Part shown: positions 1-5,775 of the stretch, piece after piece
How positions within the stretch are numbered: position 1 is the first letter of the stretch
Layout of the letters: each line of letters begins with the position of its first letter
Assembly (NCBI GenBank): GCA_964468005.1
Contig: CAYXUT010000151.1
Location: 1-7,562 of the forward strand
DNA: 7,562 bases
Direction: 5' to 3'
Source: TMED8 sp964468005
GTDB lineage: Bacteria > Pseudomonadota > Alphaproteobacteria > Rhodospirillales > Casp-alpha2
Position numbers and translations under genes: made by a program
The notes under the pieces: generated by a model
Database searches by the model: none
Seen by the model: the letters and a program-made list of their open reading frames with translations, nothing else
Told to the model about the DNA's origin: nothing

Positions 1-55
<55 letters not shown>

Positions 56-64
56 GCTGCTAAA

Positions 65-79
65 GCCCGAAGATCGGGC
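65..79 (-). other. GC-rich hairpin between yacG and tRNA-Phe
   Basis: A perfect inverted repeat of six bases (GCCCGA / TCGGGC) encloses a three-base loop (TCT) and is followed on the minus strand by only TTTA. It could be a weak Rho-independent terminator for the yacG transcript, or a leader structure just upstream of the tRNA-Phe 5' end that helps processing. The short U-run makes the terminator reading weak. Confidence 0.3.
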
Positions 80-91
80 AACAGGCAAAAT

Positions 92-120
92 TTGTGTCCC
101 GAAACCTTGGTTGCCGTCAA
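92..120 (-). promoter_or_regulatory. weak candidate promoter for tRNA-Phe
   Basis: On the minus strand a good -35 box TTGACG (120-115) is followed 17 bases later by ACACAA (97-92), a poor -10 box. Shifting the spacer gives ACAAAT or CAAATT, which are no better. The position, about 40 bases upstream of the mature tRNA end, suits a tRNA promoter. The alternative is that the tRNA is processed from the yacG transcript. Confidence 0.2.
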
Positions 121-188
121 CGGGATACCCGGGCGCTTTTAAAAGATAATCGCCCGTCTGTCCAGTTCCTCAAGCGAGACTTTTTCCA

Positions 189-389
189 CTATTCAACGGG
201 CTCATCGTCATCAAGTTCCGCTACCTCTTCCGCCGGGATGCGGTAGTCCTCGTTCAGCCAGCGGCCAAGATCGATATCGGCGCAGCGTTTAGAGCAAAAC
301 GGCCGATAGGCCTGTGCTCCGACCTTTCTGCAGACCGGGCACTTACGGGCCTTTAGAGGCACAACGTTGGGAGGCGCGTCTTCGTTCAT
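189..389 (-). CDS. yacG: DNA gyrase inhibitor YacG (small zinc protein)
   Basis: This is a 66-residue protein, close to the usual size of the family. The four zinc ligands are visible as CPVC (C17, C20) and CSKRC (C32, C36), followed by the family hallmark DIDLGRW (residues 38-44) and an acidic C-terminal tail. In E. coli, YacG binds the C-terminal part of GyrB and blocks DNA binding by gyrase; I infer the same role here from homology. The ATG overlaps the stop codon of the upstream RNase E/G gene in an ATGA (389-386), so translation is probably coupled. No good separate ribosome binding site is visible; GGTGG lies upstream but is not well spaced. The gene ends with TAG and is the last protein gene of the block before tRNA-Phe. 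Confidence 0.93.
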   Translation of the reverse strand: MNEDAPPNVVPLKARKCPVCRKVGAQAYRPFCSKRCADIDLGRWLNEDYRIPAEEVAELDDDEPVE

Positions 390-1837
390 GAAGAAACACC
401 ACCCGAGCCCAAGCGTATCTGAAAGAGATCGCGGGCCATACCTTCGACGGTGCTCAATTCAAGATTTCCACCGAGACGCTCTCGGGTTTCGTTGCACGCG
501 GCAGCATGTTGATTTTCCAGAATAGTAGTGACATCGCCATGCGCCTCAATCAGATAGACCGGTGCGCGGCTCGTCTCCGCTTCCCTAAGAACGCCGCGCA
601 ACGCCGCTAAGGCCGTGCTCTCAGGCGATAGAATGGGCACCGCCGGAACTTCGCAAATCAACTCAAGAAGACTGCCGCCCTGACGCCGGCGTGTCATCTC
701 CGCCAATCCCAGCTTTGTGAAGCCGATCAAATTAGGATGCAGAGGGTCAGCGGCCAAGTCCTGGCGAAAGCTCTCATAAAGAGTTCGCTGATTGTCATGC
801 CGCCGCATGGAAATGAAATCCACAACCAGAAGGCCGCTCAAATTGCGAAGCCGAACTTGCCGGGCAATCTCGCGCCCCGCTTCCTTGTTAACCTCCAAGG
901 CTGTGTTTTCACGGTTACCGAAATCTGCCCCGCCTGTATTAACGTCAATAGCGGTAAGCGCAGGTGTCTCAGAAATCACAATATTACCGCCGGATGCCAA
1001 CGGCACACGCGGATTGAGCGCCGCGTCAATCATTTCATCGATACCTTGCGCAGCGAATAATGGTTCCGGACCGACATGTTGGGTCATGATCTCGAGCAGG
1101 TCCGAGGTTTCAGCCTTAGAAAAAGTACGCATGCGGGCGAATACCGCCGCATCGTCAACAATGATACTTTCGAGTGCTGGTCCGCCGTGCTCGCGGAGCG
1201 TGCGGCAGGCAGGTTCGATATCCTTGAACAAACGTGCCGGTGCTTTCACCTGGTCGCGCTGGGACTCGATTTCCATCCAGCGGCCGCACAACCGCGCAAC
1301 TTCCGAACTTAAATCTTCATCCTCAGCATCGGCGGCGGCAGTTCGAACGACAAACCCTCCCCCACTATCACCCGACACCTCATCCATGACGGTCTTAAGC
1401 CGGCGGCGAACCTCGTCATCGCCGATGCGCCGTGAAATAGAAACACCCCGCCCGCCCGGTAAAAAAACCAAGTCACGGCCTGACAAGCTAACGTGCATGC
1501 TCAGCTTGGCGCCCTTGTCCTCCTCGGCGTCTCGCTGCACCTGGACGACGATGCTGTCGCCCTCATTCAGGTAGTCGCCAATGTCATTTTCTGCCTCGAG
1601 GTTCCGGTTTGGTCGCACTTCCGGCAGCGCCAGAAAACCAGAACGTGCTTCGCCAATATCAATAAAGGCAGCTTGAAGACCATGAATGACAGCCTCGACG
1701 CGCCCTAGATAGATATCGCCGACTCGGGACTCGCTACCGTCGCGATGTAGGGTCAGGTTAGTAAGATTACCGCTTGAGAGTTCGGCAATACGGACCTCAC
1801 CGGGCGAGGCGGAAACAACGATGCGATCGATGATCAT
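386..1837 (-). CDS. Rne/Rng family ribonuclease (short RNase E/G without zinc-link)
   Basis: A 483-residue endoribonuclease of the RNase E/G family, similar in length to E. coli RNase G and lacking the long RNase E scaffold tail. The order is: N-terminal RNase H-like start; S1 domain at about 38-118 with the AAFIDIG...GFL core (F58 and F68 match the RNA-contacting phenylalanines); the 5'-sensor motif VVRTAA with R165 and T166; and the DNase I-like catalytic domain with D298 and N300 in AIDVNTG and D340 in VVDFISM. These match D303, N305 and D346 of RNase E, so cleavage of single-stranded RNA is expected to be intact. The segment after MTRRRQGG (residues 381-388) should carry the CPxC zinc-link that joins subunits, but only a lone C395 is there. 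The C-terminal part (about 405-475) resembles the RNase small domain. It starts 28 bases after maf and overlaps yacG. A weak AGAAG lies upstream of the ATG. A separate full RNase E may exist elsewhere in the genome; this one could be a paralogue. Confidence 0.93.
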   Translation of the reverse strand: MIIDRIVVSASPGEVRIAELSSGNLTNLTLHRDGSESRVGDIYLGRVEAVIHGLQAAFIDIGEARSGFLALPEVRPNRNLEAENDIGDYLNEGDSIVVQVQRDAEEDKGAKLSMHVSLSGRDLVFLPGGRGVSISRRIGDDEVRRRLKTVMDEVSGDSGGGFVVRTAAADAEDEDLSSEVARLCGRWMEIESQRDQVKAPARLFKDIEPACRTLREHGGPALESIIVDDAAVFARMRTFSKAETSDLLEIMTQHVGPEPLFAAQGIDEMIDAALNPRVPLASGGNIVISETPALTAIDVNTGGADFGNRENTALEVNKEAGREIARQVRLRNLSGLLVVDFISMRRHDNQRTLYESFRQDLAADPLHPNLIGFTKLGLAEMTRRRQGGSLLELICEVPAVPILSPESTALAALRGVLREAETSRAPVYLIEAHGDVTTILENQHAAACNETRERLGGNLELSTVEGMARDLFQIRLGSGGVSS

Positions 1838-1865
1838 GGCTTCTACTGCCTTGTTCGAGTGGTTT

Positions 1866-2438
1866 TCATGCTATGTCGAGACTGCACAAAATGGCTAGTG
1901 TTTCGTATAGCGGCAACCCAACGACGTTGGAATAAGAACCGTTTATCTTGATGACAAATGCACCGGCATGACCCTGGATGGCATATGCTCCGGCCTTGCC
2001 GCGCCACTCCCCGGTGCCGACATAGCCATCAATCTCAGCTTTTGTCAGGCGTTTAAACTGAACTTGGGTTACGACCAGACGGCTGCACATCGCACCGCTG
2101 GGGGCCAAAATACAGACCCCGCCATATACCCGATGACGTTTGCCGGAAAGCATCTCAAGACAGCGTTTGGCTTCACCATCGTCCTCGGCCTTGTCGAGAA
2201 TACGCCGGCCGCAGGCGACCACCGTATCAGCTCCGAGGACGATATTTTCTGGAAACCGCGCAGCAACGGCCTCCGCCTTAGCTTGCGACAAGCGAGTCGC
2301 TAACGCACGCGGCAATTCTCCACTAGCGGGCGTTTCGTCAATTTCAGCGGGCTCCACACGGTCCGGTTCGATACCAGCCTGGGCCAGCAACGCCAAGCGC
2401 CTTGAAGAAGCAGATGCTAGGATCAAACGGCCGGTCAT
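1866..2438 (-). CDS. maf: Maf family nucleotide pyrophosphatase (dTTP/UTP type, YhdE-like)
   Basis: A 190-residue protein of normal Maf length. The family motifs are present in order: the nucleotide-binding loop LASASSRR (7-14), DET (34-36), LGADTVV with the catalytic Asp at D71, LDKAED (81-86), GKAGAYAIQG (147-156) and GSYSNVVGLP (167-176). The AIQG and SNVVGLP signatures match the YhdE branch, which hydrolyses dTTP, UTP and modified pyrimidine nucleotides to monophosphates, rather than the YceF branch. The role is house-cleaning of non-canonical nucleotides; older work linked Maf to septum formation. The ATG lies 11 bases after the infA stop codon, with no Shine-Dalgarno sequence, and sits in the loop of a strong hairpin (2426-2451). 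Translation therefore probably depends on ribosomes finishing infA. Confidence 0.94.
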   Translation of the reverse strand: MTGRLILASASSRRLALLAQAGIEPDRVEPAEIDETPASGELPRALATRLSQAKAEAVAARFPENIVLGADTVVACGRRILDKAEDDGEAKRCLEMLSGKRHRVYGGVCILAPSGAMCSRLVVTQVQFKRLTKAEIDGYVGTGEWRGKAGAYAIQGHAGAFVIKINGSYSNVVGLPLYETLAILCSLDIA

Positions 2439-2451
2439 GGACCGGACCGTT
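2426..2451 (-). promoter_or_regulatory. hairpin across the infA-maf junction holding the maf start codon
   Basis: On the minus strand, AACGGTCCGGTC is followed by CAT and then GACCGGCCGTT. The arms pair over 11 positions with a single bulged base (2446), giving six pairs, a bulge and five more pairs around a three-base loop. The maf ATG (2438-2436) straddles the loop and the stem. The outer arm overlaps the infA stop codon (2452-2450). The likely effect is to hold back maf translation unless a ribosome terminating on infA opens the stem. It could also act as a partial transcript end, but no U-run follows. The structure is visible in the sequence; the effect is inference. Confidence 0.5.
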
Positions 2452-2668
2452 ATTTATAGCGGAAGGAGATGCGACCCTTGGTTAGGTCGTAGGGGGTCAT
2501 TTCTACGTTTACCCGGTCACCGGCAAGCACGCGGATGCGATGCTTCCGCATCTTCCCTGCCGTATGGGCGAGAATTTCATGATCGTTATCGAGCTTCACT
2601 CGGAACATCGCGTTCGGAAGAATCTCGGTGACCGTGCCAGTGAACTCCAACGGCTCTTCTTTGGCCAT
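2450..2668 (-). CDS. infA: translation initiation factor IF-1
   Basis: A 72-residue protein, the exact usual length, and a single S1-like OB fold. It starts MAKEE and has the family core GTVTEILPNAMFRV (11-24), AHTAGKMRKHRIRV (35-48) and LTPYDL-type PYDLTKGRI (59-67). IF-1 binds the A site of the 30S subunit and works with IF-2 and IF-3 in start-codon selection. The start at 2668 is chosen over the in-frame ATG at 2719 because it gives the canonical N-terminus and has a purine-rich GAGAGAG just upstream. The gene heads the infA-maf-RNase-yacG block, and a candidate promoter lies about 45-75 bases upstream. maf follows after 11 bases. Confidence 0.98.
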   Translation of the reverse strand: MAKEEPLEFTGTVTEILPNAMFRVKLDNDHEILAHTAGKMRKHRIRVLAGDRVNVEMTPYDLTKGRISFRYK

Positions 2669-2712
2669 GTCTCTCTCAAATTCATTAAAGCAATATGCCC
2701 GCAAAGGGCCCC

Positions 2713-2742
2713 CTAACATGCCGTCAAATCAACCGTGGTCAA
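2713..2742 (-). promoter_or_regulatory. candidate promoter for the infA-maf-RNase E/G-yacG block
   Basis: On the minus strand, TTGACC (2742-2737), preceded by CT as is common in alphaproteobacterial -35 boxes, is followed after 18 bases by TGTTAG (2718-2713). The -35 matches five of six consensus bases and the -10 three of six. It would give a leader of roughly 35-40 bases in front of infA. It lies in the 128-base gap after the phosphatase gene, the widest gap inside the protein-gene run. Confidence 0.4.
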
Positions 2743-2777
2743 GAGTTTTTAGCCGATATCCTCAAATTCTGCATCCC

Positions 2778-2796
2778 GGCGCTTTTTAGGGGCGCC
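2778..2796 (-). other. hairpin directly after the phosphatase stop codon
   Basis: GGCGC and GCGCC form a five-pair stem around a nine-base loop, starting next to the TGA stop codon of the phosphatase gene. No U-run follows on the minus strand, so this is not a standard Rho-independent terminator. It may stabilise the 3' end of the upstream transcript or slow polymerase before the infA promoter region. Confidence 0.25.
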
Positions 2797-3243
2797 TCAA
2801 GTATCGATCGCCTGGGCCCTGGGGAATCGAACCTTTAGTCTCTCCATCAGTTGATCGCGGACCAGACGGTAGGCATCAAGCCGGTGCTCCCTGTTGTCCG
2901 AGTCAATGATGGAAGGGTCAAAGGTGTTCCAGAACTCAATTTCAACAGCCATGACGCGGGTCATCTCCACCGCCCGATGCTGAGCCTCGGGTGATAACGG
3001 AATAATCAGGTCGAAGTAGCTATCTTCCAAATCTTCAAAGGTTTTAGCCCTGTGGCCAGTAATATCGATGCCAATCTCGTCCATGACGGCAACGGCAAAG
3101 CCATCGACTTCCAACGAGCGCACACCAACGGAATCGACATAGATGCGAGTGCCGTACAGAAACTTTAAGATCCCTTCCGCCATTGGTGAACGGATGGAAT
3201 TCATGGAGCAGGCGAACAGAACGGCGGACGGAAGATCAACCAC
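2797..3243 (-). CDS. low-molecular-weight protein tyrosine phosphatase family protein
   Basis: A 148-residue protein of usual family length. The P-loop signature C-x5-R-S is intact near the N-terminus: C12 S M N S I R18 S19, with the nucleophilic cysteine C12 and phosphate-binding R18. The general-acid Asp-Pro pair is D109-P110 in NTFDPS. These residues predict an active cytosolic phosphatase; the same fold includes thioredoxin-coupled arsenate reductases, but no arsenic genes are nearby. The start is GTG (3243-3241); no upstream in-frame ATG precedes the P-loop, and the next ATG falls after the catalytic Cys. No Shine-Dalgarno sequence is visible. The UPF0262 stop codon is only 6 bases upstream and in the same frame (TGA TCC GCC GTG), so translation is likely coupled. 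The substrate cannot be told from the sequence. Confidence 0.9.
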   Translation of the reverse strand: MVDLPSAVLFACSMNSIRSPMAEGILKFLYGTRIYVDSVGVRSLEVDGFAVAVMDEIGIDITGHRAKTFEDLEDSYFDLIIPLSPEAQHRAVEMTRVMAVEIEFWNTFDPSIIDSDNREHRLDAYRLVRDQLMERLKVRFPRAQAIDT

Positions 3244-3249
3244 GGCGGA

Positions 3250-3744
3250 TCACGCCCGAATATGGAGTACACAGACCAAGGTGAAAAGCCTACGTGCCGT
3301 ATCCCTATCCATCTCGACATCGCCCGCCAAGCGTTCCTGCAGCAATTCCGCCCCCTCGTTATGAACTCCGCGCCGGGCCATGTCGATGGCTTCTATTTGC
3401 GAAGGCGTTTTGATCTTAATAGCCTCGAAATAGCTCTCGCAAATCAAGAAATAGTCCTTAACGATCTTGCGGAACACGCTACTCGGCAGGGTCAGGCGGG
3501 CGACCTCACTCTCGTTTTGGTCGCGTACGTCAAACACCAATCTATTGTCCTCGACGGCCAGATGTAAGTTATATGGCCCGGAATTATCATCGAGCAGTAT
3601 GAATTCGTTTTCATCCAGCAGGTCGTAGATGGCAACCTTGCGCTCGTGCTCGACCTGCGGGCTGCGCCGGAGGACCGATTTCTCATCAAGAAAGATATTG
3701 GTGATACGCTTGGTCAACTCCACCTGGCGGCTCCACTCAGTCAT
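3250..3744 (-). CDS. UPF0262 family protein (function unknown)
   Basis: A 164-residue soluble protein with no signal peptide or membrane segment. I recognise the UPF0262 pattern: FLDEKSVLRRSPQVEHERKV (18-37), DLLDENEF (41-48), GPYNLHL (56-62), then FRKIVKDYFLICESYFEAI (91-109), the very conserved EAIDMARRGVHNEGAELL (118-135) and TARRLFTLVCVLH (149-161). The family is found largely in Alphaproteobacteria, commonly beside hisD, and has no established function that I know of. The ATG lies inside the end of hisD (8-base overlap) without a clear ribosome binding site, so translation should depend on hisD. It in turn lies 6 bases from the phosphatase gene. The fixed neighbourhood suggests a link with one of these genes, but this is inference. 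Confidence 0.92.
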   Translation of the reverse strand: MTEWSRQVELTKRITNIFLDEKSVLRRSPQVEHERKVAIYDLLDENEFILLDDNSGPYNLHLAVEDNRLVFDVRDQNESEVARLTLPSSVFRKIVKDYFLICESYFEAIKIKTPSQIEAIDMARRGVHNEGAELLQERLAGDVEMDRDTARRLFTLVCVLHIRA

Positions 3745-5041
3745 CCAGGCCGCGACTGAGTCGGACTGAGATGGAAAGCGCGTGGGCCTCCAGGCCTTCA
3801 GCGCGTGCCAGGGTAACTGCAGCGGGGCCGACTTTCGCCAGTCCGTCGGCGCTACACTCGATCATCGAAGTGCGTTTCATAAAATCAAGAACACCAAGCC
3901 CCGATGAGAACCTAGCCGAGCGCGCCGTCGGCAGCACGTGGTTGGGACCGGCCAAATAATCTCCCAAGGCTTCCGGCACGAAGCGACCAATAAATATGGC
4001 TCCAGCATTATTGACGCGACCCGCAAGGGCCCGGGCATCGGACGCCGCGATTTCCAGGTGTTCGGGCGCAATCCTATCGACCAGTGGCAAGCCGTCTTCC
4101 AAGCTCGGAACTGTAAATACTGCTCCATAAGTACGCCAGCTTTCCCCCGCTATCTCGCTTCTAGGCAAGGCCTTCAAGTAACCTTCGACCGCACCAGTTA
4201 CCGCATCAGCGAAGGCGGCATCATCGGTGACCAAGATCGACTGCGCGGCCACATCGTGTTCGGCCTGGCTCAGGAGATCGATGGCGATCCACTCTGGGTC
4301 ATTATCACCATCCGCCAACACCAATATTTCCGAGGGTCCCGCGATCATATCAATGCCGACAGCACCAAATACCTGACGCTTGGCGGCTACTACATAGGCA
4401 TTACCGGGACCTACGATCTTGTCGACAGCAGAAATTGTCTGAGTGCCGAACGCCAGTGCCGCAACAGCCTGCGCACCGCCGATACGATAGATTTCATCAA
4501 CCCCGGCCAAGTCAGCAGCGACCAGTACCAGCGGATTGATTACACCATCGGGGGTCGGCACTACCATGACCAGGCGTTTTACACCCGCCACCTTTGCCGG
4601 CAGTGCATTCATCAGAACCGAAGAGGGATATGCGGCAGTGCCGCCCGGCACATAGAGACCAGCCGCGTCAACTGGTGTCCAGCGATACCCCAAGCGCAAA
4701 CCCTCAGCATCGGTGTAGTCGAGATCACCGGGCAATTGCTTTTCATGGAAGGTGCGGATGCGCGCGGCAGCCACATCAAGCGCTTTGCGAGTTTCCGGTG
4801 TACAGTCATCTTTCGCCGCCGCGATCTCATTCGAGGAGATCGGGAGCGAGCTGGCATCAAAATCGAAGCGGTCAAACTTGCGCGTTAAATCGATCAACGC
4901 CGCGTCGCCGCGCGCACGAACCTCGGCAATTATGCCCGCAACCACGTCATTGACGTCGGCCTCAGACTCTCGCTTAGCGCCAAGAAAAGCCTCGAATGTT
5001 CGTTCAAAATCCGCGTCCCCGAGGTCAAGCCGCAAGGTCAT
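3737..5041 (-). CDS. hisD: histidinol dehydrogenase
   Basis: A 434-residue enzyme matching the family length. It catalyses the last two steps of histidine synthesis, L-histidinol to L-histidine, with two NAD+ and one zinc ion. All key residues are in place and agree with E. coli numbering within one residue: zinc ligands Q259 and H262 (LLSQAEHD), D361 and H420, and the catalytic E327-H328 pair in APEHLE. The stretches GLYVPGGTAAYPS (128-140), RIGGAQAVAALA (186-197), KIVGPGN (208-214) and GIDMIAGPSEIL (229-240) are typical. The ATG is supported by a strong GAGGGAGG six bases upstream (plus-strand 5048-5055). hisD overlaps the end of hisG by 17 bases and the start of UPF0262 by 8. In contrast to hisG, it shows no loss of conserved positions. 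Confidence 0.98.
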   Translation of the reverse strand: MTLRLDLGDADFERTFEAFLGAKRESEADVNDVVAGIIAEVRARGDAALIDLTRKFDRFDFDASSLPISSNEIAAAKDDCTPETRKALDVAAARIRTFHEKQLPGDLDYTDAEGLRLGYRWTPVDAAGLYVPGGTAAYPSSVLMNALPAKVAGVKRLVMVVPTPDGVINPLVLVAADLAGVDEIYRIGGAQAVAALAFGTQTISAVDKIVGPGNAYVVAAKRQVFGAVGIDMIAGPSEILVLADGDNDPEWIAIDLLSQAEHDVAAQSILVTDDAAFADAVTGAVEGYLKALPRSEIAGESWRTYGAVFTVPSLEDGLPLVDRIAPEHLEIAASDARALAGRVNNAGAIFIGRFVPEALGDYLAGPNHVLPTARSARFSSGLGVLDFMKRTSMIECSADGLAKVGPAAVTLARAEGLEAHALSISVRLSRGLDD

Positions 5042-5693
5042 GAACGGCCTCCCTCAAGTTCTCTAACCAGTCGTTAGTCTCGGCGGGTCGCGTTTTCCAT
5101 GCTGTGCGTTTGACAGTCAGGCACGAGTTAATATTGCAGATCTTTTCTATCTCGATGGATCGATTAGCCTTGAGCAACGGGCCGGTGGAGACCAGATTGG
5201 CGATGTGCGAGCACAACTCCACAATCGGCGCCGGTTCATTAGCGCCGTTGAGTTTGATGCACTCGGCGTGGACCCCACGCGCCACAAAATATTTGCAGTT
5301 CAGATTCGGCCACTTGATGGCAATCCGAATGGAACTCCAGCGGCTTGGATCAGAGTCATTGACCATATGCGTATCGTCCGCAACCGAAAGCTGGCAATGG
5401 CTAACGTCTAGATCAAGCGGCGCATAGAGATCAAGACAGTCGTATTCTGTCAGCACGTCATTGCCGACAACGCTTAAAAGCGCTGCACCAAAGACAACGA
5501 AAGTCGCCACGTCGAAGCTTCGCACACGGATGATCTCCAAGCCCTCCACATTGGTGGCAAACTGCAGTTGTCGACTTCCCGGATCGTCAAAAGCTGCTTC
5601 CAGCTCAATCCCAGCCCGGCGCACAAGCAGCATCACCTCTTTTAGGATGCGCCCCTTTGGCAAAGCTAGCACGAGATTATCGTTGGCGCTCAT
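5025..5693 (-). CDS. hisG: ATP phosphoribosyltransferase, short form, with divergent active-site region
   Basis: A 222-residue short-form HisG, the catalytic subunit of the first step of histidine synthesis (ATP + PRPP to phosphoribosyl-ATP). It lacks the C-terminal regulatory domain, so a HisZ partner is expected elsewhere. The N-terminal part is clearly family-like: LALPKGRILKEV (9-20), FATNVEGLEIIRVRSFDVATF (45-65), GNDVLTE (77-83) and CIKLNGA (145-151). Further on, positions that are near-invariant in the family are changed: ATKYP reads AIKWP (125-129), the ELAP region reads EPAP (153-156), and the PRPP loop reads NLVSTGPLL (166-174), with N166 where Asp and L173 where Thr are expected. 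A family Gly is E159. The frame is open throughout, so this is either a fast-evolving enzyme or one in early decay. The start at 5693 fits the usual N-terminus and has GGAG nine bases upstream; the in-frame starts at 5723 and 5828 have no such site. murA ends 82 bases upstream. Confidence 0.88.
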   Translation of the reverse strand: MSANDNLVLALPKGRILKEVMLLVRRAGIELEAAFDDPGSRQLQFATNVEGLEIIRVRSFDVATFVVFGAALLSVVGNDVLTEYDCLDLYAPLDLDVSHCQLSVADDTHMVNDSDPSRWSSIRIAIKWPNLNCKYFVARGVHAECIKLNGANEPAPIVELCSHIANLVSTGPLLKANRSIEIEKICNINSCLTVKRTAWKTRPAETNDWLENLREAVHDLAA

Positions 5694-5702
5694 GGGCTTA
5701 AT

Positions 5703-5706
5703 CTCC
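5703..5706 (-). promoter_or_regulatory. ribosome binding site deciding the hisG start
   Basis: GGAG on the minus strand, nine bases before the ATG at 5693. The alternative in-frame ATG at 5723 is preceded by a pyrimidine-rich CCTCCCCC stretch, so the shorter protein is preferred. Confidence 0.55.
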
Positions 5707-5775
5707 GATTGCGCCGCATTCATAGTGAATTCAGGGGGAGGATTCAAACATCCGCTTGCAAAACTCGACGGTAAG

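Noticed and set aside
130..156. Inverted repeat CGGGCG/CGCCCG with palindrome CTTTTAAAAG in the loop, between yacG and tRNA-Phe
   Set aside because: The loop is 15 bases and no U-run follows on either strand, so I could not support it as a terminator or named site.
792..1574. Plus-strand reading frame of 260 codons
   Set aside because: It lies fully antisense to the RNase E/G gene, whose catalytic motifs are clear. The product is Ser/Arg-rich with no recognisable family.
2669..2719. N-terminal extension of infA to an upstream ATG at 2719
   Set aside because: IF-1 is 72 residues and starts MAKEE; the purine-rich site fits 2668, and the extension overlaps the candidate promoter.
2797..3243. 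Reading the phosphatase as an arsenate reductase (ArsC)
   Set aside because: The fold is shared, but there are no arsenic-resistance genes nearby and the Asp-Pro general acid and C-x5-R-S loop fit a phosphatase as well or better.
3938..4888. Plus-strand reading frame of 316 codons
   Set aside because: It is antisense to the well-conserved hisD and has no family features; a shadow frame.
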